DNA of 35,502 nt, from assembly GCA_024401715.1 (NCBI GenBank), contig JAKSKO010000021.1:1-35502 (forward strand). The letters run 5' to 3'. Position numbers and translations under genes: made by a program. Origin of the DNA: Bacteroidales bacterium (GTDB lineage: Bacteria; Bacteroidota; Bacteroidia; Bacteroidales; UBA932). Below the pieces are notes generated by a model, which saw only the letters and a list, made by a program, of their open reading frames with translations, did no database searches and was not told where the DNA came from. This document shows positions 13,335-22,780 of this stretch, in pieces. Positions within the stretch are counted from its first letter, which is position 1. The number at the start of each line of letters is the position of its first letter.

Positions 13335-16300
13335 ATGAAAAAACTAATGTTAACCCTATCTATCCTGCTTATGACAGTAGCCCAGCTGGCTATTGCGCAG
13401 GATGTAAACGTGTCCGGTACAGTAGTTGACGCAAATGGTCCTGTTGCCGGTGCTTTTGTAGTTGTCAAAGGCACCACCAACGGTACTATTTCAGACAATG
13501 ACGGTACCTACACAATCAAAGCTCCGACTACCGGTACCCTGGTATTCTCTTGCCTGGGTTACACCACAGCGGAAGTACTCATTAACGGCAACTCTACCGT
13601 TAACATAACTCTTCAGGAGGACTCACAGGTCCTTGCAGACGCCGTAGTCCTTGGTTACGGTGTTGCCACAAAGAAAAAAGACCTTTCTGCAGCAGTTGGC
13701 GTTGTAGCAGATCCGGAGGCACTGGCATCACGTCCTGTGTCATCCGTAGAGTCAATGCTCCAGGGCCAGGTTGCCGGTGTTTCCATCTCTTCCAACGGTG
13801 GTGACCCTACAGCAGCCCCTAATATCGTAATCCGTGGACAAGGCAGCCAGAACGGCGACCAGGTTCTCTGGGTTGTTGACGGTATTCCAGGCGCACCTAT
13901 CGCCTCCCTCAACGACATCGAGAGCATCGTTGTCCTGAAGGATGCCGCATCTGCAGCAATCTATGGTGCACAGTCAGGTGCAGGTGGTGTAGTTCTGGTA
14001 ACTACCAAAAAGAGCGGCCAGAAAGGCATCTCTGTAAACTATGACGGTGTTTACGGTGTTCGCACAGCCACAAACCTCATCCAGAGCCTCAACGCAGAAG
14101 AGGAGATTGAGATGCGCAAGACTTCTTACGCAAATGCAGGTCTTACTCTTCCTGACGCATGGAATCCAAGCAAGAACAGCTGGATCAAGACAACACGCAC
14201 AAACTGGATCAACGAGGTGTTCCGCACCGCAGCTTACCATCGTAACAGCGTTGCCGTAAACTATAACAGCGACAAACTCCAGACCCGTCTTTCATTCTCA
14301 AATGACAACAATGAAGGTGTTCTGGTAGGAACACACAACAACAAGATGGGCATCCACTTCACCGGTGCATACCAGATCAACAAGTGGATCAAGGTTACAG
14401 AGGACCTCACCTGGGAGCAGAAAGACCTGCGTACAGCAAACACAAACTCTCCTCAGAACGGTGCGCTTATCAATGCCATCGTAATGCCTCAGAGTGCCCT
14501 TGCATACAACCCTGACGGCACATACAGCGGTACAGTCCCTGACGATCAGGCACAGTGGGCATCTGCACACGGAGACTCCATCAACCCTCTTCGTATCCTC
14601 CTTGCCCACAACGACTATGACAGGAGAAACTCTTTCTGGACAACCACAGGCCTGGAGGTAGGCAACTTCTGCCCTGGCCTTAAGTTCAACAGCCGTTTCA
14701 CATACGCAATGGACAGCCAGTTCAGCAAGGTATTCACCCCACGCCGTCCGGAGATTGGTAAACCAGAGGGCCGTAACTTCCTTGATTACACCACTGGCCG
14801 CAATGACAGATGGAAACTTGAGAACACCCTCACTTACGACAAGACTTTCAACAAGCACAGCGTAGGTTTGCTGCTCTCAAATACTCTTGACCACTACAAC
14901 GGCCGTTACGTTTTCGTTAACGCAACCGACCTTGCCGATGAGTCAGCTTTCCTCCAGTACCTGAACAATGCCCAGAACATCAAAACTTCGGATGAATTCA
15001 GAGGAAACGATGCAAACGTTGCAATCATTGCACGTGCTGCCTACAGCTATGACGACCGTTACTTTGTAACAGCATCTTGGCGACGTGACTACGCCGGCCG
15101 TCTTGCAAAAGGCCATAACTTCGGCGACTTCCCTGCTGTAACTGCAGCATGGAAAATCTCAAGCGAGAAATTCATGCCTAAGACCGATGCCCTCACACTC
15201 CTGAAGCTCCGTGCTTCATTCGGACGCGTTGGTAACCTCGGTTCAATCGCCATGAACTACCGTTCTGCCCAGCTCTCAAGCGCAAACTGGCAGGAGCAGG
15301 CACAGTACGGCGTAGAGAAAGGTACTACCTGGGATGCAATGTACTACAACAGCAAAGCCATCAACCCTAACCTCACATGGGAGACTTCAGAGCAGTTTGA
15401 CCTCGGTCTGGATGCAGCATTCTTCAAGGATCGTCTCAGCTTCTCTATGGACTTCTATAACAAACGCACATTCAACCTTATCCAGAACCAGACAATGAAC
15501 TGGCCTCAGACCATCGGTCTTGACCCTATGCTTGTGAACATGGGTGAGGTTATGAACCGCGGTATTGAGCTCACAGTGGGCTGGCAGGATAAGATTGGTG
15601 ACTGGAGCTATAACATCGGCGCCAACATGGCCTACAACAAGAACTGGGTAAGCGATATCGGCGTACGCGACAGCGAAGGCAAGGCTGGTGTATGGTTGAA
15701 CGACCAGACATTCAAGAACGTGCCTTTCATCTACCAGACTGCAGAGGGACAGCCTATCGGCTCTTTCTATGTAATCAAGACTGACGGTATCTTCCAGAGC
15801 GATGCAGAGGCTGCTGCCTATGTAGACAAAGACGGCAACCGCATCCAGCCTAAGGCAAAGGCAGGTGACCTCAAGTTCGTAGACTTCAACGGTGACGGCA
15901 AGATAGACAACAACGACCGCCAGTACATCGGCAGCGCAACCCCTAAGTTGAACTACGCTTTCAACGGCGGTTTCACTTGGAAAGACCTCTCATTCAGCTT
16001 CATGTTCCAGGGCGTTGCAGGTGCAAAGGCTGCTTACATGGCAAAATACACCCTCCTCAACGAGGCTGACGGTGCAGACTTCAACCGTTCACGCGACATT
16101 CTGAACGCATGGAGCCCTACAAACACCAACACCAACATTCCTCGTATCACAAGAAGCGACGACAACGAGAACTTTACAACTCCTTCCGACTGGTACATCG
16201 AGGACGCATCTTATCTGCGTTTGAAGAACATCACACTGTCTTATGACCTTACAAATGTTCTTCGCAAGGCAGCTCACTTCAACGAGCGCGCAAGCCGTCT

Positions 16301-16436
16301 TTCAGTTTACTTCAGCGGTGAGAACCTCTTCACAATCACCAAGTATTCAGGTATGGATCCTGAGTGCGGTGGCTATGACGCTGTCAAGTATCCTGTTTCA
16401 CGAGTACTTTCTTTCGGTGTAAAACTCACTTACTAA
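13335..16436 (+). CDS. susC: SusC/RagA family TonB-linked outer-membrane transporter
   Basis: The product has 1033 residues. The signal peptide ends near AQLAIAQ (residue 22). A carboxypeptidase-like beta-sandwich follows (about 25-105, VSGTVVDANGPVAGAFVVVKG). Then comes a plug domain (about 110-225) with VESMLQGQVAGV, IVIRGQGSQNG and GVVLVTTKKSG, and a long beta-barrel ending in FGVKLTY with a terminal aromatic. The late segment FNGDGKIDNNDRQYIG is typical of SusC. It imports a glycan or oligomer using TonB energy, with SusD as its extracellular lid. The substrate cannot be deduced, since no glycoside hydrolase is nearby. susD follows 18 bp after the stop. Confidence 0.95.
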   Translation: MKKLMLTLSILLMTVAQLAIAQDVNVSGTVVDANGPVAGAFVVVKGTTNGTISDNDGTYTIKAPTTGTLVFSCLGYTTAEVLINGNSTVNITLQEDSQVLADAVVLGYGVATKKKDLSAAVGVVADPEALASRPVSSVESMLQGQVAGVSISSNGGDPTAAPNIVIRGQGSQNGDQVLWVVDGIPGAPIASLNDIESIVVLKDAASAAIYGAQSGAGGVVLVTTKKSGQKGISVNYDGVYGVRTATNLIQSLNAEEEIEMRKTSYANAGLTLPDAWNPSKNSWIKTTRTNWINEVFRTAAYHRNSVAVNYNSDKLQTRLSFSNDNNEGVLVGTHNNKMGIHFTGAYQINKWIKVTEDLTWEQKDLRTANTNSPQNGALINAIVMPQSALAYNPDGTYSGTVPDDQAQWASAHGDSINPLRILLAHNDYDRRNSFWTTTGLEVGNFCPGLKFNSRFTYAMDSQFSKVFTPRRPEIGKPEGRNFLDYTTGRNDRWKLENTLTYDKTFNKHSVGLLLSNTLDHYNGRYVFVNATDLADESAFLQYLNNAQNIKTSDEFRGNDANVAIIARAAYSYDDRYFVTASWRRDYAGRLAKGHNFGDFPAVTAAWKISSEKFMPKTDALTLLKLRASFGRVGNLGSIAMNYRSAQLSSANWQEQAQYGVEKGTTWDAMYYNSKAINPNLTWETSEQFDLGLDAAFFKDRLSFSMDFYNKRTFNLIQNQTMNWPQTIGLDPMLVNMGEVMNRGIELTVGWQDKIGDWSYNIGANMAYNKNWVSDIGVRDSEGKAGVWLNDQTFKNVPFIYQTAEGQPIGSFYVIKTDGIFQSDAEAAAYVDKDGNRIQPKAKAGDLKFVDFNGDGKIDNNDRQYIGSATPKLNYAFNGGFTWKDLSFSFMFQGVAGAKAAYMAKYTLLNEADGADFNRSRDILNAWSPTNTNTNIPRITRSDDNENFTTPSDWYIEDASYLRLKNITLSYDLTNVLRKAAHFNERASRLSVYFSGENLFTITKYSGMDPECGGYDAVKYPVSRVLSFGVKLTY

Positions 16437-16440
16437 TATA

Positions 16441-16446
16441 GGAGGT
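16441..16446 (+). promoter_or_regulatory. Strong Shine-Dalgarno sequence of susD
   Basis: GGAGGT lies 8 bases before the susD ATG. Bacteroidota genes seldom carry a canonical Shine-Dalgarno, and the other starts in this window do not show one this strong. Confidence 0.7.
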
Positions 16447-16454
16447 AACAGAAT

Positions 16455-18107
16455 ATGAAAAAATATATTACAATTATCAGCATAGCACTGGGTCTTGCTG
16501 CAGTCTGTGGCTGTGATAAGTTCCTTGACGTACAGCCGGAGGGAAACCCTACAAGCACAACCTATTTCGCAAACGACCAGCAGGCAATCGACGCTATTGA
16601 CTTCCTCTATGCCCGTTATCAGCAGGAGAAAATGTTCGGCCGTGAGATCTTCTGGGAGCAGGCTGGTGCCAACCAGGTTGTATTCGGCAGAAGCCGTGGT
16701 TACAACACTCTTGCAACACTTGAGTACAGCGGTGACGAGAGCCCTCTTCGCGACGTATTCAAGGAATGCTACAATGAGATGGCATACTGCAACTTTGTGG
16801 TAAAGAAACTCACAGAGAAACAGGCCAAGACAACTCTCACACCAATCGAGAGCCGTTCTCTTGGCGAGGCATACTTCATGCGCGCATTCTACCACTTCTA
16901 CATTGCATACCGCTATGGTACAGACAAACAGGGTGTTCCTTTCGTAGCATACGAGGAGATCAACGGAGAGTATGACAACTCTATCCCTGAGCAGAAGAAG
17001 ACCGTAATGGAGAACTACGGCGCTATCATCAGCGACCTCACAAACGCAGAGAAACTCCTTCCGAAATTCGAGGACTACTCTGATGCTGACCGCGGCCGTG
17101 CACACAAGGCAGCTGCCGTTGGTTACATGGCAAAGACTTATGCATACTGGGCAACTTGGGACAAGAGCCAGTGGGACAACGTTATCACTTGCGTAAACAG
17201 ACTTGAGACTGAATATGGCCGCGAGCTTGCAAAAGACTACAACGACCTCTTCTCAAGCGATCTTGAAAAATACTGGACAAAAGAGTATCTGTGGAGCATC
17301 CCTGGCAACGGTGGTGCAACAGGTGGCGGTTCAGAGTTCCCTGGCGTATGTCTGGAGAACAAAGGCTGGGGTGTATACAACGGCTGGGGCCAGCACAAGC
17401 CAACCCTTGACGCATACAAACTCATGGCAGAGGACAACGTAGCGGGACAGCCAAAGAACGTACGTCTTTCACGCTCTATGCTGGAGTATGGTGACAAATT
17501 CAAGCTCAACGGCGTAGAGAGATCATTCTTCTCTGCATCTGATATCGAGACAGGCTTCATGATCAACAAATGGATGGATCCATTCAGCAAAGAGAACATG
17601 ACAGAGGCTCACGTAAACCCTAACGGCGACTGGCCAACAGCACGCGTGAACTTCCATATCCTTCGTTTTGCAGACTGTCTTCTCCTTCGTGCAGAGGCAT
17701 ATCTCAACTCTACAAGCAAAGCTTCAGCTTCAAACGCACTCAAGGACATCAACGCCGTACGTACACGTGCCGGTCTTACTCCTGCAACTTCAGCCACAAT
17801 GGCTCAGATCTACCACGAGCGTTTCGCGGAATTTGCATATGAGGGTGCCGACCACCTTGCTGACGTAAAGAGATGGGCTGTTTCAGGTGCTGCCGATGTA
17901 AAGGCCCTTGCACTTGCAGAGCTCAATTCACATCCACAGGCAAGACACTATGTAAACCGTGCAGATCCGGAGTCTGAGTACACAGAAGGTGACTACGAGG
18001 ATTACAAGATCCAGAAAGTATGGAGCGATCACAAGATTGTCTTCCCTTACCCTTCTGCACAGGTAACCCTTTCTGGCGGAAAACTCAAACAGAACGCCGG
18101 ATACTAA
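16455..18107 (+). CDS. susD: SusD/RagB family nutrient-binding outer-membrane lipoprotein
   Basis: The product has 550 residues. The lipoprotein signal ends AAVCGC, with lipidated Cys20, followed by the SusD-typical DKFLDVQPEG. The N-terminal helical repeat region includes LGEAYFMRAFYHFYIAYRYG. The C-terminal region contains FADCLLLRAEAYLNS, LKDINAVRTRAGL, YHERFAEFAYEGADHLADVKRW and an ending with the YPS-type motif. The protein sits on the cell surface and captures ligand for SusC. It shares the susC transcript. No extra surface glycan-binding protein follows; the next gene is convergent. Confidence 0.95.
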   Translation: MKKYITIISIALGLAAVCGCDKFLDVQPEGNPTSTTYFANDQQAIDAIDFLYARYQQEKMFGREIFWEQAGANQVVFGRSRGYNTLATLEYSGDESPLRDVFKECYNEMAYCNFVVKKLTEKQAKTTLTPIESRSLGEAYFMRAFYHFYIAYRYGTDKQGVPFVAYEEINGEYDNSIPEQKKTVMENYGAIISDLTNAEKLLPKFEDYSDADRGRAHKAAAVGYMAKTYAYWATWDKSQWDNVITCVNRLETEYGRELAKDYNDLFSSDLEKYWTKEYLWSIPGNGGATGGGSEFPGVCLENKGWGVYNGWGQHKPTLDAYKLMAEDNVAGQPKNVRLSRSMLEYGDKFKLNGVERSFFSASDIETGFMINKWMDPFSKENMTEAHVNPNGDWPTARVNFHILRFADCLLLRAEAYLNSTSKASASNALKDINAVRTRAGLTPATSATMAQIYHERFAEFAYEGADHLADVKRWAVSGAADVKALALAELNSHPQARHYVNRADPESEYTEGDYEDYKIQKVWSDHKIVFPYPSAQVTLSGGKLKQNAGY

Positions 18108-18125
18108 TAGATAGTATTTGACTGA

Positions 18126-19298
18126 TTATATTTCCTGCTTCTTCCGGAATTCCATGGGTGTCATTCCCTTGATCTTCTTGAAGGAGCGGGAAATATTTTT
18201 TGTGTCATTGGCACCGATGCGGAAAGCGGCTTCGGACACAGTGAGGCCTTCGGTAAGATATTCGGCCATCTTCTCCACCCTGGCATTGATGATATAATCA
18301 TAGATGGAAGATCCGGTGCTCTGGAAGAACTTGTTCTCCAGCAGACGGCGGGAAAGCGGCACAAGGCCCACAAGATCGTCAACCGATATCTTCTCCCTGA
18401 GGTGTTCGTGAATATAGCGCAATACCGTTGTGATATAGGGATTGTCATTCACCAGGATATCCGACGAACGTCTTGTCACGATTGTTCCCAATTCCACATT
18501 GATATTATTGCCTTTACAGGAAGGGTCCTTCAGCATTCTGCTGATGAGCTCCGCCACGCGATAGCCCGCCTGCTCCACTTTCTGGTTGATGGAAGACAGA
18601 TGCGGCACACACAGCCTGCATATGGTTTCATCATTATCCACACCCAGCACGGAAACATCGGCCGGGATGCTTGTTCTGTTCTTCTGCCGGTCGTGAATCT
18701 GACAGGCCTCGGTAATATGATAGGCCCAGTTGTCGTCACATGCCAGAACGCCCACTGGTTTGGGAAGGAAACGCAGCCAGTTGTTAAGTTCTTCCAGACC
18801 GAATTTCCACATACTGTGCTCGTCACTTGCCTGGAAGAAAGACACCGTATATTCCGGATTCGCCTCTTTTATGGCCTGTCTGAATCCGGCATAGCGCTCT
18901 TCCGAGAAAGCCACCCCAACAGGACCGTAAAAGCCGAAACTCTTGAAACCCTTCTTCAGAAAATAATCCGCAGCCAGTTTTCCGGCCATGTAATGATGGG
19001 CTGTGATGTTCGGGATATCGGGGATAGGGCTTTTGAAGTCCTGGGCTATGGCAATAATACCGTTCTCCCTGAAGATTGAAACATCATCACTTGGATAGAA
19101 CTGGCCGATGATGGCATTCGCACGTATTAACTTTGCAAATTGCAACACTTCCTCCAGGTCACCTTCCCTGCGGTTGGTGGACTGAAGACGGCATATGCTC
19201 CAGCGCTGGCCGGACTCACGTGCGAATTGTGAGATTCCAAGCAGCAGCCTGCGGGCATAAGCCTCCGTAAAATCGGTCATCAGAATAACACGAACCAT
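18126..19298 (-). CDS. XylR-type transcriptional regulator (periplasmic-binding-like sensor fused to AraC HTH)
   Basis: The product has 390 residues. Residues about 1-275 resemble the sugar-binding domain of LacI/XylR regulators (ADYFLKKGFKSFGFYG, GVLACDDNWAYHITEAC, VSVLGVDNDE) without a LacI-type N-terminal HTH. Residues about 285-390 form an AraC/XylS DNA-binding domain with two HTH motifs (ISVDDLVGLVPLSRRLLENKF and LTVSEAAFRIGANDTKNISRSFKK), ending MTPMEFRKKQ. E. coli XylR has the same order. It probably senses the imported or phosphorylated sugar and activates susC. It is convergent with susD (18-bp gap) and divergent from aroK. Confidence 0.88.
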   Translation of the reverse strand: MVRVILMTDFTEAYARRLLLGISQFARESGQRWSICRLQSTNRREGDLEEVLQFAKLIRANAIIGQFYPSDDVSIFRENGIIAIAQDFKSPIPDIPNITAHHYMAGKLAADYFLKKGFKSFGFYGPVGVAFSEERYAGFRQAIKEANPEYTVSFFQASDEHSMWKFGLEELNNWLRFLPKPVGVLACDDNWAYHITEACQIHDRQKNRTSIPADVSVLGVDNDETICRLCVPHLSSINQKVEQAGYRVAELISRMLKDPSCKGNNINVELGTIVTRRSSDILVNDNPYITTVLRYIHEHLREKISVDDLVGLVPLSRRLLENKFFQSTGSSIYDYIINARVEKMAEYLTEGLTVSEAAFRIGANDTKNISRSFKKIKGMTPMEFRKKQEI

Positions 19299-19305
19299 AG
19301 CCTTT

Positions 19306-19346
19306 AAATTTGAACAAATTTAATCATTTATATTAGGAATCTCAAA
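19306..19346 (-). promoter_or_regulatory. Promoter of the XylR-type regulator with overlapping palindrome
   Basis: On the minus strand TTTG (19343-19346), a 20-bp spacer and TAAATTTG (19315-19322) form a full-consensus Bacteroidota promoter. A 16-bp inverted repeat, AAATTTG-AA-CAAATTT (19306-19321), covers the -7 box and the expected start of transcription. This is the usual place of a repressor or autoregulatory operator; the function is inferred. Confidence 0.7.
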
Positions 19347-19357
19347 TCATTAATTCT

Positions 19358-19365
19358 TATCTTTG
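19358..19365 (+). promoter_or_regulatory. -7 box of aroK, 4 bases before the start codon
   Basis: TATCTTTG matches the consensus and is followed by CCTC and then the aroK ATG at 19370. Transcription would begin at or next to the start codon. No -33 box at 19-21 bp is evident. Confidence 0.55.
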
Positions 19366-19369
19366 CCTC

Positions 19370-19891
19370 ATGACAATAGCACTTATAGGATTTATGGGCT
19401 GCGGCAAAAGCAGCGTGGCATCCCTCCTGGCACAGGAATTGGGCTGCTTCTATTTTGATTTGGACGACACCATAGAGATGGAGGAGGGCCGCAGCATAAG
19501 CGAGATATTCCAGGAGGACGGCGAGGGTGCCTTCAGGGCCATGGAGCTGGAATACCTGGACCGCATCATATCGGACTACAAGGACTTCCCCACAACAATG
19601 ATTCTAAGTCTGGGCGGAGGCACCATACTGCAGCCGCATTGCGCGCAGCTAATCAAGGAGAACGCCACCTGCATATATCTGAAAGCATCGGTGAAACAGC
19701 TGGTGGAGAACCTGAACATAGTGGGTACAGACAACCGTCCCCTGCTTAAAGAGGCTGAAAATCTGGAAGAGAAGGTATCGCAGATGCTTGCCCAGCGCGA
19801 AGAGTGCTACACAAAGAATGCCGATATCATCCTTGACATCGACGGCCTCTCACCACAAGAGATAGCAGAAAGAATAGCAGAACAGCTATAA
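19370..19891 (+). CDS. aroK: Shikimate kinase
   Basis: The product has 173 residues, standard for the family. It phosphorylates shikimate at O3 in aromatic amino-acid synthesis. It has a P-loop GFMGCGKSS (about 7-15), substrate-binding DLDDTIE (about 32-38), the GGGT motif in LSLGGGTIL and a lid region with NRPLL. The start is fixed by the P-loop spacing. The last 65 bp overlap, tail to tail, the minus-strand PHP gene. aroE lies at 27728-28564, so two shikimate genes are in the window but not together. Confidence 0.93.
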   Translation: MTIALIGFMGCGKSSVASLLAQELGCFYFDLDDTIEMEEGRSISEIFQEDGEGAFRAMELEYLDRIISDYKDFPTTMILSLGGGTILQPHCAQLIKENATCIYLKASVKQLVENLNIVGTDNRPLLKEAENLEEKVSQMLAQREECYTKNADIILDIDGLSPQEIAERIAEQL

Positions 19892-21053
19892 GCAGCAGAC
19901 ATCCATTATACAGGACTGTAAGCAGCCAGTTAACGGAATGCTCCGGAGCCCGGAAGGGTGACGGGGCTTTTTCTTTGTCGTATCGGGCAAAAGGGTTGCT
20001 GTAGATTACAACGCCGTCATCAAAACAGGCGATAAAACGGGCGTAGGCATCATCCGGCTGCATGGTATAGGCTGCGCTGGAAGCGGATGCAAGGCTGTCC
20101 AGGGTGGCGTGGTTCCGGCCGACGACCTTTATATATTTTGCGGGCCTGGTAAGATTGATATACACAGTGGCGCTGTCCAGGCCGATATCACTTACCATAG
20201 GCAGGTTCCTGTTGCCCTCATATTTCCTGTCCCAGTCGCCATCTCCAAAATTAGGCACCCTCATGCTGTAGTATGCCCCGCCAAGAAGGCAGTCTTTTAT
20301 ATCGGCATATCCTGCACCATCGGCATTCAGCCAGTTGCATCTTACAGCTATCCTGCCCGATGTCTTGGAATCGTGACAGTCGTCATTTGCAAGGCCGAAG
20401 GAATAGTGGCCTGCCGAAAGTGCCCAGTCCCAGTACTCGTTCTCTATGCTCACGCCGGAATCAAGCTCCATTATCTGATAGCCCTCCAGCACGCCCATCT
20501 GATACTCCGATGTCCCGCCGGTACGGAAAGGATGGTTCATCTGGATAAAATCGCAGTCTTTGCCCAGATAGTCCAGCTGCCACTGTTTCTGCGATGCCAG
20601 AAGCGGCAGCAGATGGTCAAAGTAATGTACCCTGGAAGCCCCGAATACCAGCTTGTGATACTTATAAAGGCCGTAGCCGTGTTCATACACGTTCACCTGC
20701 AGTGACGGATCCGTTGGGTGCTGAGTGATTTCGTTGTGATTGGAAAAGGTGAGGATGTCATAACCCAGTTTCCGGTAATCCTCCAGCACCTCCCCGGGCC
20801 AGTATTTGCACTCATTGGGAGGCAGAGGCCCCTTTACACGCGTATGGGTATGGAAATTTGCTCTTTTCCAGCCTATGCTTGTGTCCAGTTTCTCGTAGGG
20901 GTTAAAAATATCCGGCCCGCTGAAAGGCTGCGGTTGCGGGAAATCATAGATCGGGGACACGCTGAAGGCCAGAAAGACCATCAGCACGAATACCACAAGA
21001 CCCAGCATGGACTTGCCCATGCCAAGAAGGAATTGTCTAGATGATTTCCTCAC
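19827..21053 (-). CDS. PHP-domain (predicted metal-dependent phosphoesterase) membrane protein
   Basis: The product has 408 residues. An N-terminal membrane helix lies at about 10-32 and a C-terminal one at about 378-398, so the middle is probably periplasmic. That part has PHP-type metal motifs: HTHTR (about 68-72), FSNHNE (about 104-109), NHPFR (about 173-177) and NDDCHDS (about 223-229). The spacing and residues fit a PHP hydrolase; the substrate is unknown and I know no named gene for this form. Its start overlaps the recJ stop by 17 bp (same strand, coupled) and its end overlaps aroK by 65 bp. Confidence 0.75.
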   Translation of the reverse strand: MRKSSRQFLLGMGKSMLGLVVFVLMVFLAFSVSPIYDFPQPQPFSGPDIFNPYEKLDTSIGWKRANFHTHTRVKGPLPPNECKYWPGEVLEDYRKLGYDILTFSNHNEITQHPTDPSLQVNVYEHGYGLYKYHKLVFGASRVHYFDHLLPLLASQKQWQLDYLGKDCDFIQMNHPFRTGGTSEYQMGVLEGYQIMELDSGVSIENEYWDWALSAGHYSFGLANDDCHDSKTSGRIAVRCNWLNADGAGYADIKDCLLGGAYYSMRVPNFGDGDWDRKYEGNRNLPMVSDIGLDSATVYINLTRPAKYIKVVGRNHATLDSLASASSAAYTMQPDDAYARFIACFDDGVVIYSNPFARYDKEKAPSPFRAPEHSVNWLLTVLYNGCLLLIAVLLFFLLSLVVRGRRCQG

Positions 21054-22773
21054 GCTCTCTTATATCCTTGATGCGCAGCTGCACGTTTGCAATTCCGCGG
21101 AAATAGTTCTCCACAACGCTGTAGCATACGTCTATAGGGTTGCCGTCGGCGATGCTGTCGAAGAACTCTCCCTTATTGAAGGCAATGGCCCCGATGTGAT
21201 GGTACGGATGGCTCTCCTGGATAAGCTCCAGCTTCAGATGGCCGCCATCGGCACCCACCTTCCTTCCGTTACCGTTGTCATAGACATTGTCGGTCTCGAA
21301 TATAGGGGCGTTGTTTCCCGGGCCGAAAGGCTGGAACTGCTTCAATATGCGGAAGAATTTCGGAGTTATCTGGCTGAAATCCAGCTTGGTGTCTATATTC
21401 ACGATAGGGGTGAGCATCTCCGGCTTTATATTGCCCTTCACCGCTGCATCCATCCTGCGCACGAACTCCGGAAGGTTCTCTTCCTTCAGTGTGAGACCGG
21501 CCGCAAACAGGTGACCGCCGAAGTTTTCCAGAAGGTCGGCACAGCTTTCAATGGCGGTGTAGAGATCGAAACCGCCAACACTGCGGGCCGAACCGGTTAC
21601 GAAACCGTTGCTCTGCGTAAGCACGATGGCCGGCTTGAAATAGGCCTCAACAAGCCTTGATGCCACGATACCCACAACGCCTTTGTGCCACTGCGGGTTG
21701 TATACAATTGTGAGGTTCTCCTGGCAGAGGCAGCTGTTGTTCTGCACCATCTCCAGGGCCTCGCTGGTTATGCCGCGGTCTATGCTCTTGCGCTCTGTGT
21801 TGTGCTGGTTTATCTCCTTTGCCACCCTCTCTGCGGTGCGCATGTCCTGGGCAATCAGCAGTTCCACTGAAATACGGCCCGATTCCATACGTCCGGCAGC
21901 ATTCAGACGCGGACCAATCTTGAACACGATATCGTCAAAAGAAACATGGTTGGGATCCAGCCCGGCCTGGTTTATCATGCTTAGCAGACCGCGGTGAGGG
22001 TTGCTGTTCAGCTGCTTCAGGCCATAATATGCAAGGATGCGGTTCTCACCCACAACACTAACAAGGTCCGCTGCGATGGAAACGGCCAGAAGATCCAGCA
22101 GAGGAACTATCTCCTCCAGCGGAATGTCATGTTTCTGGGCATAGGCCTGCACAAGTTTGAAGCCCACGCCGCAACCGCTTAGGTCATCGAAAGGATAGCT
22201 GTCATCCTCTCTCTTAGGGTCCAGCACGGCAACAGCAGCAGGAAGCCCGTCTTCCGGAAGGTGATGGTCACAGATAATCATGTCTATGCCCTTGCTTCGC
22301 GCATATTCCACCTTCTCTATGGCCTTGATACCGCAATCCAGGGTGATGATAAGCTTCACTCCATTGTCGGCAGCCCAGTTGATGCCCTTGTATGAGACTC
22401 CGTATCCTTCGTCATATCGGTCCGGAATATAGAAGTCTATGTTTCTTGTGTAATTCTGCAGGAATGAGTATACCAGGGCAACAGCAGTGGTGCCGTCCAC
22501 ATCATAGTCTCCGTACACCAATATCTTTTCGCCCCCGAAAACGGCCTTGCCCAGACGATCCACCGCCTTGTCCATATCCTTCATCAGGAAAGGGTCGTGC
22601 AGGTTGGCAAGATCCGGACGGAAGAAAGCGCGCGCCTGCTCAAAGGTGGATACTCCCCTCTGAGCCAGGAGTTCCGCCAGAACGGGATCCACTCCAAGCT
22701 CGGAAGAAAGACGGCTTACCACCTCAGGATCGGCCGCTTCTTTCAGAAGCCATTTCTTTTCACTTATACTCAT
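21037..22773 (-). CDS. recJ: Single-stranded-DNA-specific exonuclease RecJ
   Basis: The product has 578 residues. It is a 5'-3' single-strand exonuclease used in recombination and mismatch repair. DHH-family motifs are intact: I YGDYDVDGTTA, II ITLDCG, III ICDHHLPE and IV DLLAVSIAADLV. The DHHA1 part contains GRMESGRIS, KGVVGIVASRL and the GGH motif FGGHLFAAG. It has its own full-consensus promoter and overlaps the downstream PHP gene. Confidence 0.95.
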   Translation of the reverse strand: MSISEKKWLLKEAADPEVVSRLSSELGVDPVLAELLAQRGVSTFEQARAFFRPDLANLHDPFLMKDMDKAVDRLGKAVFGGEKILVYGDYDVDGTTAVALVYSFLQNYTRNIDFYIPDRYDEGYGVSYKGINWAADNGVKLIITLDCGIKAIEKVEYARSKGIDMIICDHHLPEDGLPAAVAVLDPKREDDSYPFDDLSGCGVGFKLVQAYAQKHDIPLEEIVPLLDLLAVSIAADLVSVVGENRILAYYGLKQLNSNPHRGLLSMINQAGLDPNHVSFDDIVFKIGPRLNAAGRMESGRISVELLIAQDMRTAERVAKEINQHNTERKSIDRGITSEALEMVQNNSCLCQENLTIVYNPQWHKGVVGIVASRLVEAYFKPAIVLTQSNGFVTGSARSVGGFDLYTAIESCADLLENFGGHLFAAGLTLKEENLPEFVRRMDAAVKGNIKPEMLTPIVNIDTKLDFSQITPKFFRILKQFQPFGPGNNAPIFETDNVYDNGNGRKVGADGGHLKLELIQESHPYHHIGAIAFNKGEFFDSIADGNPIDVCYSVVENYFRGIANVQLRIKDIREREEII

Positions 22774-22780
22774 ATTCTTA

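Noticed and set aside
16398..17105. Long minus-strand reading frame opposite susD
   Set aside because: It is fully covered by a clear susD gene with normal motifs; no promoter or homology supports it.
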